Shown here piece after piece: positions 48,231 to 56,220 of a stretch of DNA of 64,000 bases (position 1 is its first letter; each line of letters opens with the position of its first letter). Source of the stretch: Fidelibacterota bacterium (GTDB lineage: Bacteria > Fidelibacterota > Marinisomatia > SCGC-AAA003-L08 > JACNLC01); the NCBI GenBank assembly GCA_013204025.1, contig JABMOW010000008.1, forward strand, positions 1 to 64,000, in the 5' to 3' direction. Made by a program: the position numbers and the translations under genes. Below the pieces are notes generated by a model. That model was not told where the DNA came from. It worked only from the letters and a program-made list of their open reading frames with translations, and did not search any database.

Positions 48231-50650
48231 CGCTGTTGTCCTCCAATTGGATCCGGGCTATTGGGAATGATCCAATTCGGATTTTTACCGTGTGTATCCC
48301 ACCATACATGATCACAATCTGGAATACATTCATGTCCTGTTGACGCTTTCTTACCACTAGCAAATTCACCATATTCCCAGTGGCCCAGATGAAAGCTGAT
48401 AGCAATAACGCCTGGGACAATCCCTTCAATAACCTTCGCATTGGTAGTCATCTCACCGATACCTGATTTAACCTTTATCTGATCACCATCTTTAATGCCG
48501 AACATGCTGGCAGTTTTTGGATTCATCAAGCCAGGATTATCATGGAAGAGTTCTGAAAGCCACCGGCTATTTTGCGTACGCGAATGTGTCTGCACTGCAA
48601 CTTTGTAGGTAGTCAAGATGAGCTCATCCCTGGATAAATTCTGGTGTTCCGGGATAGGCATCCAACTGGGGAGTTCCGGGAATCCTTTTTCTTTTAGGAA
48701 GGGAGATGATATTTCAACCAAACCGGATTTATTTATCTTATCAGGTTTAAAACCAGCCATGACTTTTCCATTGATATCCTGACCGATATAGCCTTTGTAG
48801 GCATATTTCATTTTTCTATAACCCGTTTTCTGGGCTTCAGCGGCTGATTTTGCTTTTGACTTTTTCCAGTTCCAGTATACGCCGGTATCTTCGTCCAGGA
48901 TAACATCGGCTGCTTTGTAGGCCTCAGCCTTGATTTCTTTTAGATGCTGCAGGAATTTAGGTTTCGCGTTCGGGTCATGCCACACACCATTCTTCTTTAA
49001 TAAGGCGAAATCAACATGGCTCTTTTCGCAGGATTTCTTTATAAAATCCAAAGTCGAATCATATCCAAGACCAAATCCCATTTTCTTTGCAAGGTCAATA
49101 ACAACATCCTGGAACTGTCGTGATTCTCCTAAAGGGTCGACAACAGGCTGACGCAAGTAGAACTCAGGTATCATCGCAAATGAGATCATATCATCCCAGG
49201 ACCAGCGCTCAAGATATGTCACATCCGGCAAGATGAGATCAGCAAGAGCAGTGGTTTCACTCATAAACACATCTACAGCAACATGGTAAGGAATTAAAGA
49301 TTCGTCCTTGAGTATCTCAATATTCTCACCACAATTACCATTTACAAAAGCTGGGTTATAACAGTGGGTCATGTAGATATCAGGGCGGCCGTTCCTTCCA
49401 TCCTTGATCATCTTCAGTACCTGATGATTGACATGATGATTGGGAAAGGCGCTCTCACCAGGAAAGCCATTAGCCAGGTCTAATTTTTTAGTACTACCGC
49501 TGACTTTAGGATATTTCCATTTCGGTCCAACGGCCTGGTTAGTTCCGCCGGGTTGATTCAGATAACCGCACATTGACTCCAGCATAAATTTAGCACGTTC
49601 AGTCATTACACCATTGTAGTGTGCAACAGCACCTCGATAAGTTACCAATACTGCAGGTTTTGCTTTAGCAAACTGAATCGCAACAGATTCAATCATATCC
49701 GCAGAAACTCCAGATATCTGCTCCGCCCATTCCGGAGTATACTGCTTCAGGTGTTTTTTTAATTGTTTAACGCTTGTGGTTGTCCAATTTTCGATGAAGC
49801 TTTTATCATAAAGTCTCTTTTTCATGATTACGTTGCCCATCGCCAGCATAACAGCCAAGTCTGTCCCGGGCTTCACGGGTATCCACTGAGTAGATTTTGC
49901 CGCAGTATTCGACAGTCTTACGTCGAAAGTATACATTTTTACACCGCGATCCATAGCGTCAGTCGCCCGCTGGGCAGCCTGAACATGAGAGGTATGTGCT
50001 TCAAAGAAGTTTGATCCGAAGTTCACAATCAGGTTGGTATTATCAAAATCCCATACATCATAATGTTTTGCCCAGGTCAGCTCCTGTGCAACCCACTTTG
50101 CACCTTCGCAAATTGAAGTATGATTTCCCAAGGTTCCCGTTCCGAATCCAGTGAGGAAATCCTTCACTATTTTTCCGTCAGAAGCCTTCATCCGACCATA
50201 ATGAAACATGAACTTTTCCGGCTCATTTTTCTTGCGCAGAGTATCAAGTCGAGAACTCAATTCGCCCAGGGCATCGTCCCAAGAAATGCGTTTCCAATTT
50301 CCTTCTCCGCGTTTGCCAACCCTCTTCATGGGGTAAAGAATTCGATCTGGATCATAGACCTGGTTTATACCAGCCTGTCCCCGTGAACAGATCTTGCCAC
50401 GGTTACGGATTGAGCGTGGATTACCTTCTATCTTTACTAATCTTCCATCCTCAACCTGGCACTCTATCGCATCCCTCGATACACATTGCCAGCAGGCAGA
50501 AGGTATTATTTTTCTTTCTTTACCAGAGGGGGAAAATCCTTTAGTCACACCTTCAGCTGAAATGTCGCCACGAATCTGGCTGCCAGCCGCCAATGTCCCG
50601 AATACTGCGCTTACTTTAATAAAATCTCTTCTTGAAATGGTTGTATTCAT
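48194..50650 (-). CDS. Tat-exported molybdopterin oxidoreductase, PsrA/TtrA/ArrA-type catalytic subunit
   Basis: 818 residues. Twin-arginine signal SRRDFIKVSAVFGTLAAG (residues 6-23). N-terminal cluster region CWQCVSRDAIEC...GKIC: Cys53, Cys56 and Cys88 are in place, but the third usual Cys position is Asp60, with an extra Cys64. The probable Mo ligand is Cys181 in GNHTSICEGAKW, as in polysulfide, thiosulfate, tetrathionate and arsenate reductases. The C-terminal domain (TYKVAVQTHSRTQNSRWLSEL) binds the cofactor. The substrate cannot be assigned. Paired with a four-cluster ferredoxin subunit, but no NrfD/PsrC membrane subunit is present in the window. Confidence 0.88.
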   Translation of the reverse strand: MNTTISRRDFIKVSAVFGTLAAGSQIRGDISAEGVTKGFSPSGKERKIIPSACWQCVSRDAIECQVEDGRLVKIEGNPRSIRNRGKICSRGQAGINQVYDPDRILYPMKRVGKRGEGNWKRISWDDALGELSSRLDTLRKKNEPEKFMFHYGRMKASDGKIVKDFLTGFGTGTLGNHTSICEGAKWVAQELTWAKHYDVWDFDNTNLIVNFGSNFFEAHTSHVQAAQRATDAMDRGVKMYTFDVRLSNTAAKSTQWIPVKPGTDLAVMLAMGNVIMKKRLYDKSFIENWTTTSVKQLKKHLKQYTPEWAEQISGVSADMIESVAIQFAKAKPAVLVTYRGAVAHYNGVMTERAKFMLESMCGYLNQPGGTNQAVGPKWKYPKVSGSTKKLDLANGFPGESAFPNHHVNHQVLKMIKDGRNGRPDIYMTHCYNPAFVNGNCGENIEILKDESLIPYHVAVDVFMSETTALADLILPDVTYLERWSWDDMISFAMIPEFYLRQPVVDPLGESRQFQDVVIDLAKKMGFGLGYDSTLDFIKKSCEKSHVDFALLKKNGVWHDPNAKPKFLQHLKEIKAEAYKAADVILDEDTGVYWNWKKSKAKSAAEAQKTGYRKMKYAYKGYIGQDINGKVMAGFKPDKINKSGLVEISSPFLKEKGFPELPSWMPIPEHQNLSRDELILTTYKVAVQTHSRTQNSRWLSELFHDNPGLMNPKTASMFGIKDGDQIKVKSGIGEMTTNAKVIEGIVPGVIAISFHLGHWEYGEFASGKKASTGHECIPDCDHVWWDTHGKNPNWIIPNSPDPIGGQQRWMDTVVTIQKA

Positions 50651-50662
50651 AATATAATCCTC

Positions 50663-51562
50663 TTATGCTTTCCTGTTTTGTCCGCCGGAAGCCGGGGCAT
50701 TATTTCTGATATCAGAACCGTGAGTATAGGTATCTTCAAATAAATTCAGATAGAACACATTTGGATGGGTTCCATATCCTTCTTTCAAACCTTTTACTCT
50801 GTTTTTATTCTTTTTAATGATCTTTGAAATAGCAGCGTTTGGATCATCCAGATCACCAAAAATCCTCGCATTGCCCGGGCAGGTATTAACACAACTGGGT
50901 TCGAGACCTCTATCTACCCTGTGCTGGCAGAATGTACACTTGCCAATCGCCTGATTATCAGGCTCTTCACCAGCCCGGAGCAATGGATCAACATAACGAG
51001 CCTTGTACGGACATTCTTCTACGCAAGCATGACAACCCAAGCACCGATTTTGATCATATAGAACCATACCATCGGGTCGTTTGTAGGTTGCCTTGGCATC
51101 GTAGGTTTTTCCGTTAAAATTCTTTTTGACTGGATCAGCAGGGCAGACATCCACACAAGGAGCATCGGAACAATGGTTGCATAGCCAGGGTAGAAATGAA
51201 CGAGTAGTTTTTGGATATTTGCCATGTTCATATTCGATCACATTGCTATTATATACACCAAGTCGGACATCAAATTCAGCTTTACATGCAATCGCACAGG
51301 CTTTACAGCCATAACAACGATTTAAGTCTACCAGCATGCCCCATCTGCCAGCAGGTTTCAACCCTCCATCGTTGGTGGGCGAATTAGATGTGGCAAGTAA
51401 GCTGGATGTGCATAACGGTAGGAGGCTGGTCGCCGCTAATCCCACCCCTATTTTTTTTAGAAAATCTGTACGGACAATACCGTCTTTTTGAATATTTTCA
51501 TTTTCGTCAGGTGTACTTGCAGGCTCTTTGATGATTCCTGTATTTGTGTCACTTTTACTCAT
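50663..51562 (-). CDS. Four-cluster ferredoxin subunit of the molybdopterin oxidoreductase
   Basis: 299 residues with four Cys groups: CYGCKACAIACK, CNHCSDAPCVDVCP, CLGCHACVEECP and CTFCQHRVDRGLEPSCVNTCP, the DmsB/PsrB/TtrB pattern with four [4Fe-4S] clusters. The N-terminus has a long polar leader, then RTDFLKKIGVGLAATSLLPLC, a Tat-like signal with Arg-Thr in place of Arg-Arg; it could be exported by hitch-hiking with subunit A. Twelve bases upstream of the catalytic subunit gene. Confidence 0.9.
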   Translation of the reverse strand: MSKSDTNTGIIKEPASTPDENENIQKDGIVRTDFLKKIGVGLAATSLLPLCTSSLLATSNSPTNDGGLKPAGRWGMLVDLNRCYGCKACAIACKAEFDVRLGVYNSNVIEYEHGKYPKTTRSFLPWLCNHCSDAPCVDVCPADPVKKNFNGKTYDAKATYKRPDGMVLYDQNRCLGCHACVEECPYKARYVDPLLRAGEEPDNQAIGKCTFCQHRVDRGLEPSCVNTCPGNARIFGDLDDPNAAISKIIKKNKNRVKGLKEGYGTHPNVFYLNLFEDTYTHGSDIRNNAPASGGQNRKA

Positions 51563-51629
51563 GTTGACCCCTTGATTATTCGTGTCGTGTTCTAAATACT
51601 ACTTAACATGCTAAAATCTAATATCATCT

Positions 51630-52571
51630 CTACTTTAGCTTAAACTGAAAGTTGAGTTGAAAAAAGGTTTCGGAGTCGCCTTCTTCAGGAGTAACCAATC
51701 TCAAATTAGGCGCAATTATTAACCCAGTTACAGGAGAATAATGTATACCTGCGATTATATAATTTTCAGAATCCTCATCTGTGTCAGTATTTGGGTCGTA
51801 TATATCTATACGACCATAGGTCTGCAACTTATCGGAAAGTTTATAAACTGTATAAACAGAGATAATCTGTTCAGTCACATCAGGTCCTGAATCGGTAAGC
51901 ATGTCAAATTCACCACCAATCCGTAAGGCTGCAGATGCAAATCCACCAAACAGACCAAAAACTGTGACGGTTTCATCTGATTCATAGGGTTCAAAGGTGA
52001 AAACTCCTCCTGCATTGAAACCTTCTTTCGAACTTAATTTTGGTTGTCCAATTAAGGCTTGAGCGGAAATCTTCTTATAAGAATCATCTTCACTTTTTTT
52101 GTAACCAGTTCCATTGGTGTAGAGTATACTGAACAGGATATTCTGCGCGAATTTGTTCGCATATCCAATTCCCATATCTGCTGAGCTGGAAAACTTCTTG
52201 CGATCCATGGCGGATTTCTCAATAAAACGATATCCCCAGGTTTTCTCCTGAACACTGAATACATTCATTCCTTGGAGCCCCAGAGTGATTTTACCCAGAT
52301 CCGTCTTCCAATCGACCTTTGCATTTTTCAAGTAGACATTTTTAGGAGAATTATTGGAGTCAATGTCAGTCTGTAATTTATAACTCAGATTATCGGCAAG
52401 ATTATCTGTAACAGTAAAATAAACACGCTTTATTGCGAATCCAGCATCATTATTAGCATCACTCGTAAAATCGTAGATATAATCAAAAAAGACCACCGAA
52501 CTCACGTTGGGGGTTCCAGCGATTACTAATGAGCATAATAAGAGCGCTGCCATGAAATTTCTTTTAAACAT
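51630..52571 (-). CDS. Outer membrane porin-like beta-barrel protein
   Basis: Signal peptide (about 25 residues), then alternating beta-strand sequence such as NLSYKLQTDIDSN, VDWKTDLGKITLGLQGM and ILFSILYTNGTGY, ending in FFQLNFQFKLK with an aromatic/hydrophobic barrel end. Resembles phosphate-selective porin O/P-type proteins. First gene of the operon behind the sigma-54-type promoter, so it probably admits the substrate of the periplasmic molybdoenzyme. Confidence 0.72.
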   Translation of the reverse strand: MFKRNFMAALLLCSLVIAGTPNVSSVVFFDYIYDFTSDANNDAGFAIKRVYFTVTDNLADNLSYKLQTDIDSNNSPKNVYLKNAKVDWKTDLGKITLGLQGMNVFSVQEKTWGYRFIEKSAMDRKKFSSSADMGIGYANKFAQNILFSILYTNGTGYKKSEDDSYKKISAQALIGQPKLSSKEGFNAGGVFTFEPYESDETVTVFGLFGGFASAALRIGGEFDMLTDSGPDVTEQIISVYTVYKLSDKLQTYGRIDIYDPNTDTDEDSENYIIAGIHYSPVTGLIIAPNLRLVTPEEGDSETFFQLNFQFKLK

Positions 52572-52648
52572 TCTTCTTTCCTTTTTTTATATTTTATAAT
52601 GGGTTAATGCTATTTGGAAATACAAATCTTACATACGGTCTGATCTTA

Positions 52649-52664
52649 AGCAAATTCCATACCG
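52649..52664 (-). promoter_or_regulatory. Sigma-54 (-24/-12) promoter for the porin-B-A-D operon
   Basis: Minus strand CGGTATG-GAAT-TTGCT against consensus TGGCACG-N4-TTGCW; GG and GC are 12 bases apart. It is nearly the same element as in front of narC (GGGTATG-AAAA-TTGCA). Start predicted near 52638, giving a 67-base leader before the porin gene. Confidence 0.65.
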
Positions 52665-52740
52665 TTGGTACAAGGTGATCGCAAACTATTGTAATTACAT
52701 TACTTTGGGGAATATTAGGAGTGGAATTGAGATATGGAAT

Positions 52741-52776
52741 CGACGAGAAATCATCCAGATCGACGAATTATCGTCG
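52741..52776. promoter_or_regulatory. Tandem dyads, candidate activator binding sites
   Basis: A perfect dyad CGACGA-ATTA-TCGTCG (52761-52776) and a degenerate copy CGACGA-GAAA-TCATCC (52741-52756), centres 20 bases (two helical turns) apart, 110 and 130 bases upstream of the predicted start. No T-run follows on either strand, so a terminator is unlikely. The size fits a Fis-type HTH dimer of the regulator encoded just upstream. Confidence 0.55.
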
Positions 52777-52801
52777 CTGTTGAGAAGAATTCAGAAATTA
52801 T

Positions 52802-54151
52802 CTAATCGTTATTGGTATTGGTAAGTTTACTCTTGAGAGTTGAGACGGGGATGCCAAGTATGCGGGCTGCTTCAGCTTTGTTCCCATTGGCTTTATTGAG
52901 GGCTTCCTGTATTAAACCATATTCATATCTTGAGACATTATCAGTCATGTTGACATTCGTTGATTGCTTCTCAGTTGTACGAGAAAATCGTGGATTTCCT
53001 TCCAAAATTTCGAGGGGCAAGCACTCTGGCTCAATCGGATTGCATTTGCAAATAATAGAAAGACGCTCAACAAGATTCTTTAGTTCTCTAACATTACCTT
53101 TCCAATTATAATCAATCAATATAGACATAGTTTTATCGCTAATTAGAATTGGCTCAATGGAATATTCTTTAAAAAAATGGGTTAGAAGTAAGGGTATATC
53201 CTCCCGTCGATCGATGAGAGGTGGAAGTTTAAGTGGAAACACATTCAATCGGTAGTACAGATCTGAGCGAAAACGGCCTTCCTCTACAAGCGTTAAGAGA
53301 TTGACTTTAGTGGATGCCAATACTCGTGTATCAACAGGAATTATTTCTGTGCCGCCGACTCTTTCAATGACTTTTTCCTGCAACACACGGAGCAATTTTA
53401 CTTGTGATTCAAGTGGAATATCATCTACATCATCGAGAAAGATAGTACCACCTCTCGCCAGCTCAAAACGGCCGATTTTGCGCTGATGGGCACCAGTGAA
53501 AGCCCCACGCTCATGCCCAAATAGTTCACTTTCCAATATATCTTTTGAGAGCGCTGCACAGCTAACCTTGACCAATGGGTTCTTTGATCTATGACTATTA
53601 TGATGAATAGTATCCGCCAGGATTTCCTTTCCAGTACCGGTCTTTCCTGTAATCAAGACTGTCACATTCTCAGGTGCTACGACAACAATCTGTTTATAAA
53701 CTTTTAACATCACGGAACTTTTTCCGATGATCTTGCCAAACGAGTAGCGTTCTTTCAGTTGAGATCGAAGAAATTTATTCTCTTTATTTAATTGAATTAG
53801 TTCCTCAATATGATCAAGAATTTTTTTCAGTTCATCAAATTCGATCGGTTTAGTCAAATAATCATAAGCACCGAGATGAATTGCTTCTACGGCATTTTTA
53901 ATTGTTGCGTAGGCTGTCATTATTAATACTTCACCGCCTATACTGTGTTCCTTAATTTTACTAAGGAGTTCTATCCCACTCATCCCTGACATTTTTAAAT
54001 CGGTCAGAATTACGTCAAACTGATTCCTTTTAAGTACATCAAGTGCCTGAATCCCAGATGCACAAATCTCAACCTCATGTCCGAAGTCTTTTAATTCATC
54101 GCGAATTGTTATACGCTGTATTTCTACATCGTCTATTACCAGTATTCTCAT
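52802..54151 (-). CDS. Sigma-54-dependent response regulator (NtrC family) of the second Mo-enzyme locus
   Basis: 449 residues: receiver with phospho-acceptor Asp51 (VILTDLKMSG), AAA+ with Walker A TGKTGTGKE, sigma-54 contact loop GAFTGA and TIFLDDVDD Walker B, and a Fis-type helix-turn-helix NGNKAEAARILGIPVSTLKSK. Overlaps the kinase-MobA gene by four bases, so they are a cognate pair. A sigma-54-like promoter and tandem dyads lie between this gene and the porin operon. Confidence 0.92.
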   Translation of the reverse strand: MRILVIDDVEIQRITIRDELKDFGHEVEICASGIQALDVLKRNQFDVILTDLKMSGMSGIELLSKIKEHSIGGEVLIMTAYATIKNAVEAIHLGAYDYLTKPIEFDELKKILDHIEELIQLNKENKFLRSQLKERYSFGKIIGKSSVMLKVYKQIVVVAPENVTVLITGKTGTGKEILADTIHHNSHRSKNPLVKVSCAALSKDILESELFGHERGAFTGAHQRKIGRFELARGGTIFLDDVDDIPLESQVKLLRVLQEKVIERVGGTEIIPVDTRVLASTKVNLLTLVEEGRFRSDLYYRLNVFPLKLPPLIDRREDIPLLLTHFFKEYSIEPILISDKTMSILIDYNWKGNVRELKNLVERLSIICKCNPIEPECLPLEILEGNPRFSRTTEKQSTNVNMTDNVSRYEYGLIQEALNKANGNKAEAARILGIPVSTLKSKLTNTNND

Positions 54152-56220
54152 CTCATCCTATTTAGATATTTTTTACCGATTTTTTCAGCTAATGAAAGGT
54201 CCCCTGGTGTATTCACATTATGCAATAGTGATACGGTCTCTGGAAAATCAGAATTACTGATGTTGATTATATGGGCTCCGGATTCAGTGATCAGGTCGTT
54301 GATACTATATTTTCCCGCATTGATCCTCTTTTCAATCAGAGGGATCAACTTACAACTGTATACAGCACACAATGGTTCTATGCCTCGACCGGCATCTACA
54401 GTACAAACATCATATCGTGGACCCTCCCGACATAGTAACTGTAGAATCTCGGATGAAATCAATGGCAGATCACATGCTACGATAAGACAATGCGTAGAAC
54501 GGCAGTTTTTGAGGGCCGTATAGATACCACCTAGTGGACCTATATTTTTAATAATATCGGTGTGCATCGACAAGCCCAAGAATTTATATACATCAGTGTT
54601 GTCTGCAATGAGAAGGGGATTTTCAATACAGCTTGACATCACCTGATACACCCATTCTATAAGAGCCATTCCATTTACCTGCTTCAAAGCCTTGTTTGCC
54701 CCCATTCTACTGGATTTTCCACCAGCTAATATTGCACCGCAGGTTACTGCCCAGTTATCATCGACCGCCGATGCATGGGGAAAGTCGAGAAAAAATAAAG
54801 TACCGTTCCCAAGGTTACTCTCAACACGGATGCTCCCATCGTGCCCAGACATAATGTTTTGACAAACTGCCAACCCCAAACCAGTTCCCTCTCCCTGGGT
54901 CTTTGTGGTAAAAAATGGATCAAATATTTGATCCAGATTATGCGGTGCAATCCCGATACCATTATCCTCGATTGATACAAATACATTTTTAGAATTGTAA
55001 GATGTTTGGATATTGATTTGACCATTCACAGACACAGCATGGACGGCATTGAGAATAAGATTAATCAAAACCTGTTCAAGTTGCTCCTGATCACCCAGTA
55101 TATGAGGAGATTCGGCACTTAAATTAAGCTGTAATTCAACCTGCTTCTCAGATAATTGAATTTCAAGAATACGGGTTGCATTCTGTATGACTTGGTTGAT
55201 ATCAACTGCCTTTAAAAGAGGATCCTTGGCACGAGAATAATCCAGTAATCCACCAACAAGGTTCTTGATCTGGTGCAGTGAATTCTCCATCAGACCGATA
55301 TACTGAGCAGTTTGTTCTTTATCTACTTGATCAGCCTTAATTCTTTTTAAACAGGTTATCACACCACCAAGCGGATTATAGATCTCATGAGCCAATCCGG
55401 CTGTTAGAGTACCAATAGCGGCTATTTTTTCGGTACGAATCATAGCAAGTTTCGATTTTTCCTTTTCCAGCCCTGACCTGTGAAGTCTGCCCATCATATT
55501 TAAAAATCCTTGTTCCAGGAGGCCGATCTCATCTCTTCTATTTGAGGTGAATCCTGGCTGGAAGTCTGTATCCGATACTTTTATCATTTCATCTGCCAAC
55601 TTCTTGATTGGTTTTGCAAGAATCCTAGCAACCGCTACAGCTACAAGAATTCCACCAAACAACGCAAGAACAGTGAATACCAGTAATTTCAAACGCCACG
55701 CAGCGAGATATTCTAACTCAGATTCCAGGGAGAAATAGATGAACAATACTCCAAACGATTTTCCATGGACATGCAGGGGAATGATAGTCTCGAGTTGCTG
55801 GATCTTGCCACGCTTCAGATGTGTAGTTTGCATCTCATCTGTCTGACATTTATCTAATCTACATTCAGACATCGCTTGATAGTCGTACCAAGTATAATTG
55901 CTTGCGGCAATAGTATGGCAATCCCTATCAACAACCGCCATTTCAAGTACAGCAGCATCTTTATTCTTCAAAAGATCCGCCATCTGATTCTCAAGTAAAC
56001 CTCCTTCTTCAAGAAGTCCGATTTCCTCATACAACAAAGTGTTTGTGAAAGAAACGGCGGTGGATATGGAAACAAGTTGAGCACGCCGTTCTGCTTCAAA
56101 CATGTGGGATTTGAATTCCGTCCGATACAGATACATGTTCATAAAAACAGAAATAAGAGTCACGATCACGGCTGCCAGGGATATGAACTTGACCTCCAGA
56201 TTGAAAGATACTCTTTTCAT
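54148..56220 (-). CDS. Sensor histidine kinase fused to MobA-like molybdenum cofactor guanylyltransferase
   Basis: 690 residues. Membrane helices at about 11-30 and 178-200 enclose a small extracytoplasmic sensor containing C-x4-C (SECRLDKCQTDEM) and a His. HAMP, HisKA (His in LAHEIYNPLGGVI) and HATPase (DNGIGIAPHNL, GEGTGLGLAVCQ) follow. From about residue 492 there is a full MobA domain: GAILAGGKSSRMGANKAL (GTP loop), IGPLGGIYTAL, VACDLPLI (metal Asp) and a C-terminal NVNTPGDLSLA. The joint (FPHASAVDDNWAVTCGAILA) is in frame and has no ATG, GTG or TTG start, so MobA cannot be translated separately from there. MobA attaches GMP to molybdopterin to make the MGD cofactor that the downstream oxidoreductase needs. 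Overlaps the regulator gene by four bases. Confidence 0.9.
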   Translation of the reverse strand: MKRVSFNLEVKFISLAAVIVTLISVFMNMYLYRTEFKSHMFEAERRAQLVSISTAVSFTNTLLYEEIGLLEEGGLLENQMADLLKNKDAAVLEMAVVDRDCHTIAASNYTWYDYQAMSECRLDKCQTDEMQTTHLKRGKIQQLETIIPLHVHGKSFGVLFIYFSLESELEYLAAWRLKLLVFTVLALFGGILVAVAVARILAKPIKKLADEMIKVSDTDFQPGFTSNRRDEIGLLEQGFLNMMGRLHRSGLEKEKSKLAMIRTEKIAAIGTLTAGLAHEIYNPLGGVITCLKRIKADQVDKEQTAQYIGLMENSLHQIKNLVGGLLDYSRAKDPLLKAVDINQVIQNATRILEIQLSEKQVELQLNLSAESPHILGDQEQLEQVLINLILNAVHAVSVNGQINIQTSYNSKNVFVSIEDNGIGIAPHNLDQIFDPFFTTKTQGEGTGLGLAVCQNIMSGHDGSIRVESNLGNGTLFFLDFPHASAVDDNWAVTCGAILAGGKSSRMGANKALKQVNGMALIEWVYQVMSSCIENPLLIADNTDVYKFLGLSMHTDIIKNIGPLGGIYTALKNCRSTHCLIVACDLPLISSEILQLLCREGPRYDVCTVDAGRGIEPLCAVYSCKLIPLIEKRINAGKYSINDLITESGAHIINISNSDFPETVSLLHNVNTPGDLSLAEKIGKKYLNRMR

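Noticed and set aside
52761-52776. Dyad read as a terminator of the regulator gene
   Set aside because: No T-run on either strand and a second tandem copy is present, so operator function is more likely.
54148-56220. Kinase-MobA fusion as a frameshift artefact
   Set aside because: Both domains read in the same frame with no stop, and no in-frame start codon exists near the joint that would let MobA be a separate gene.
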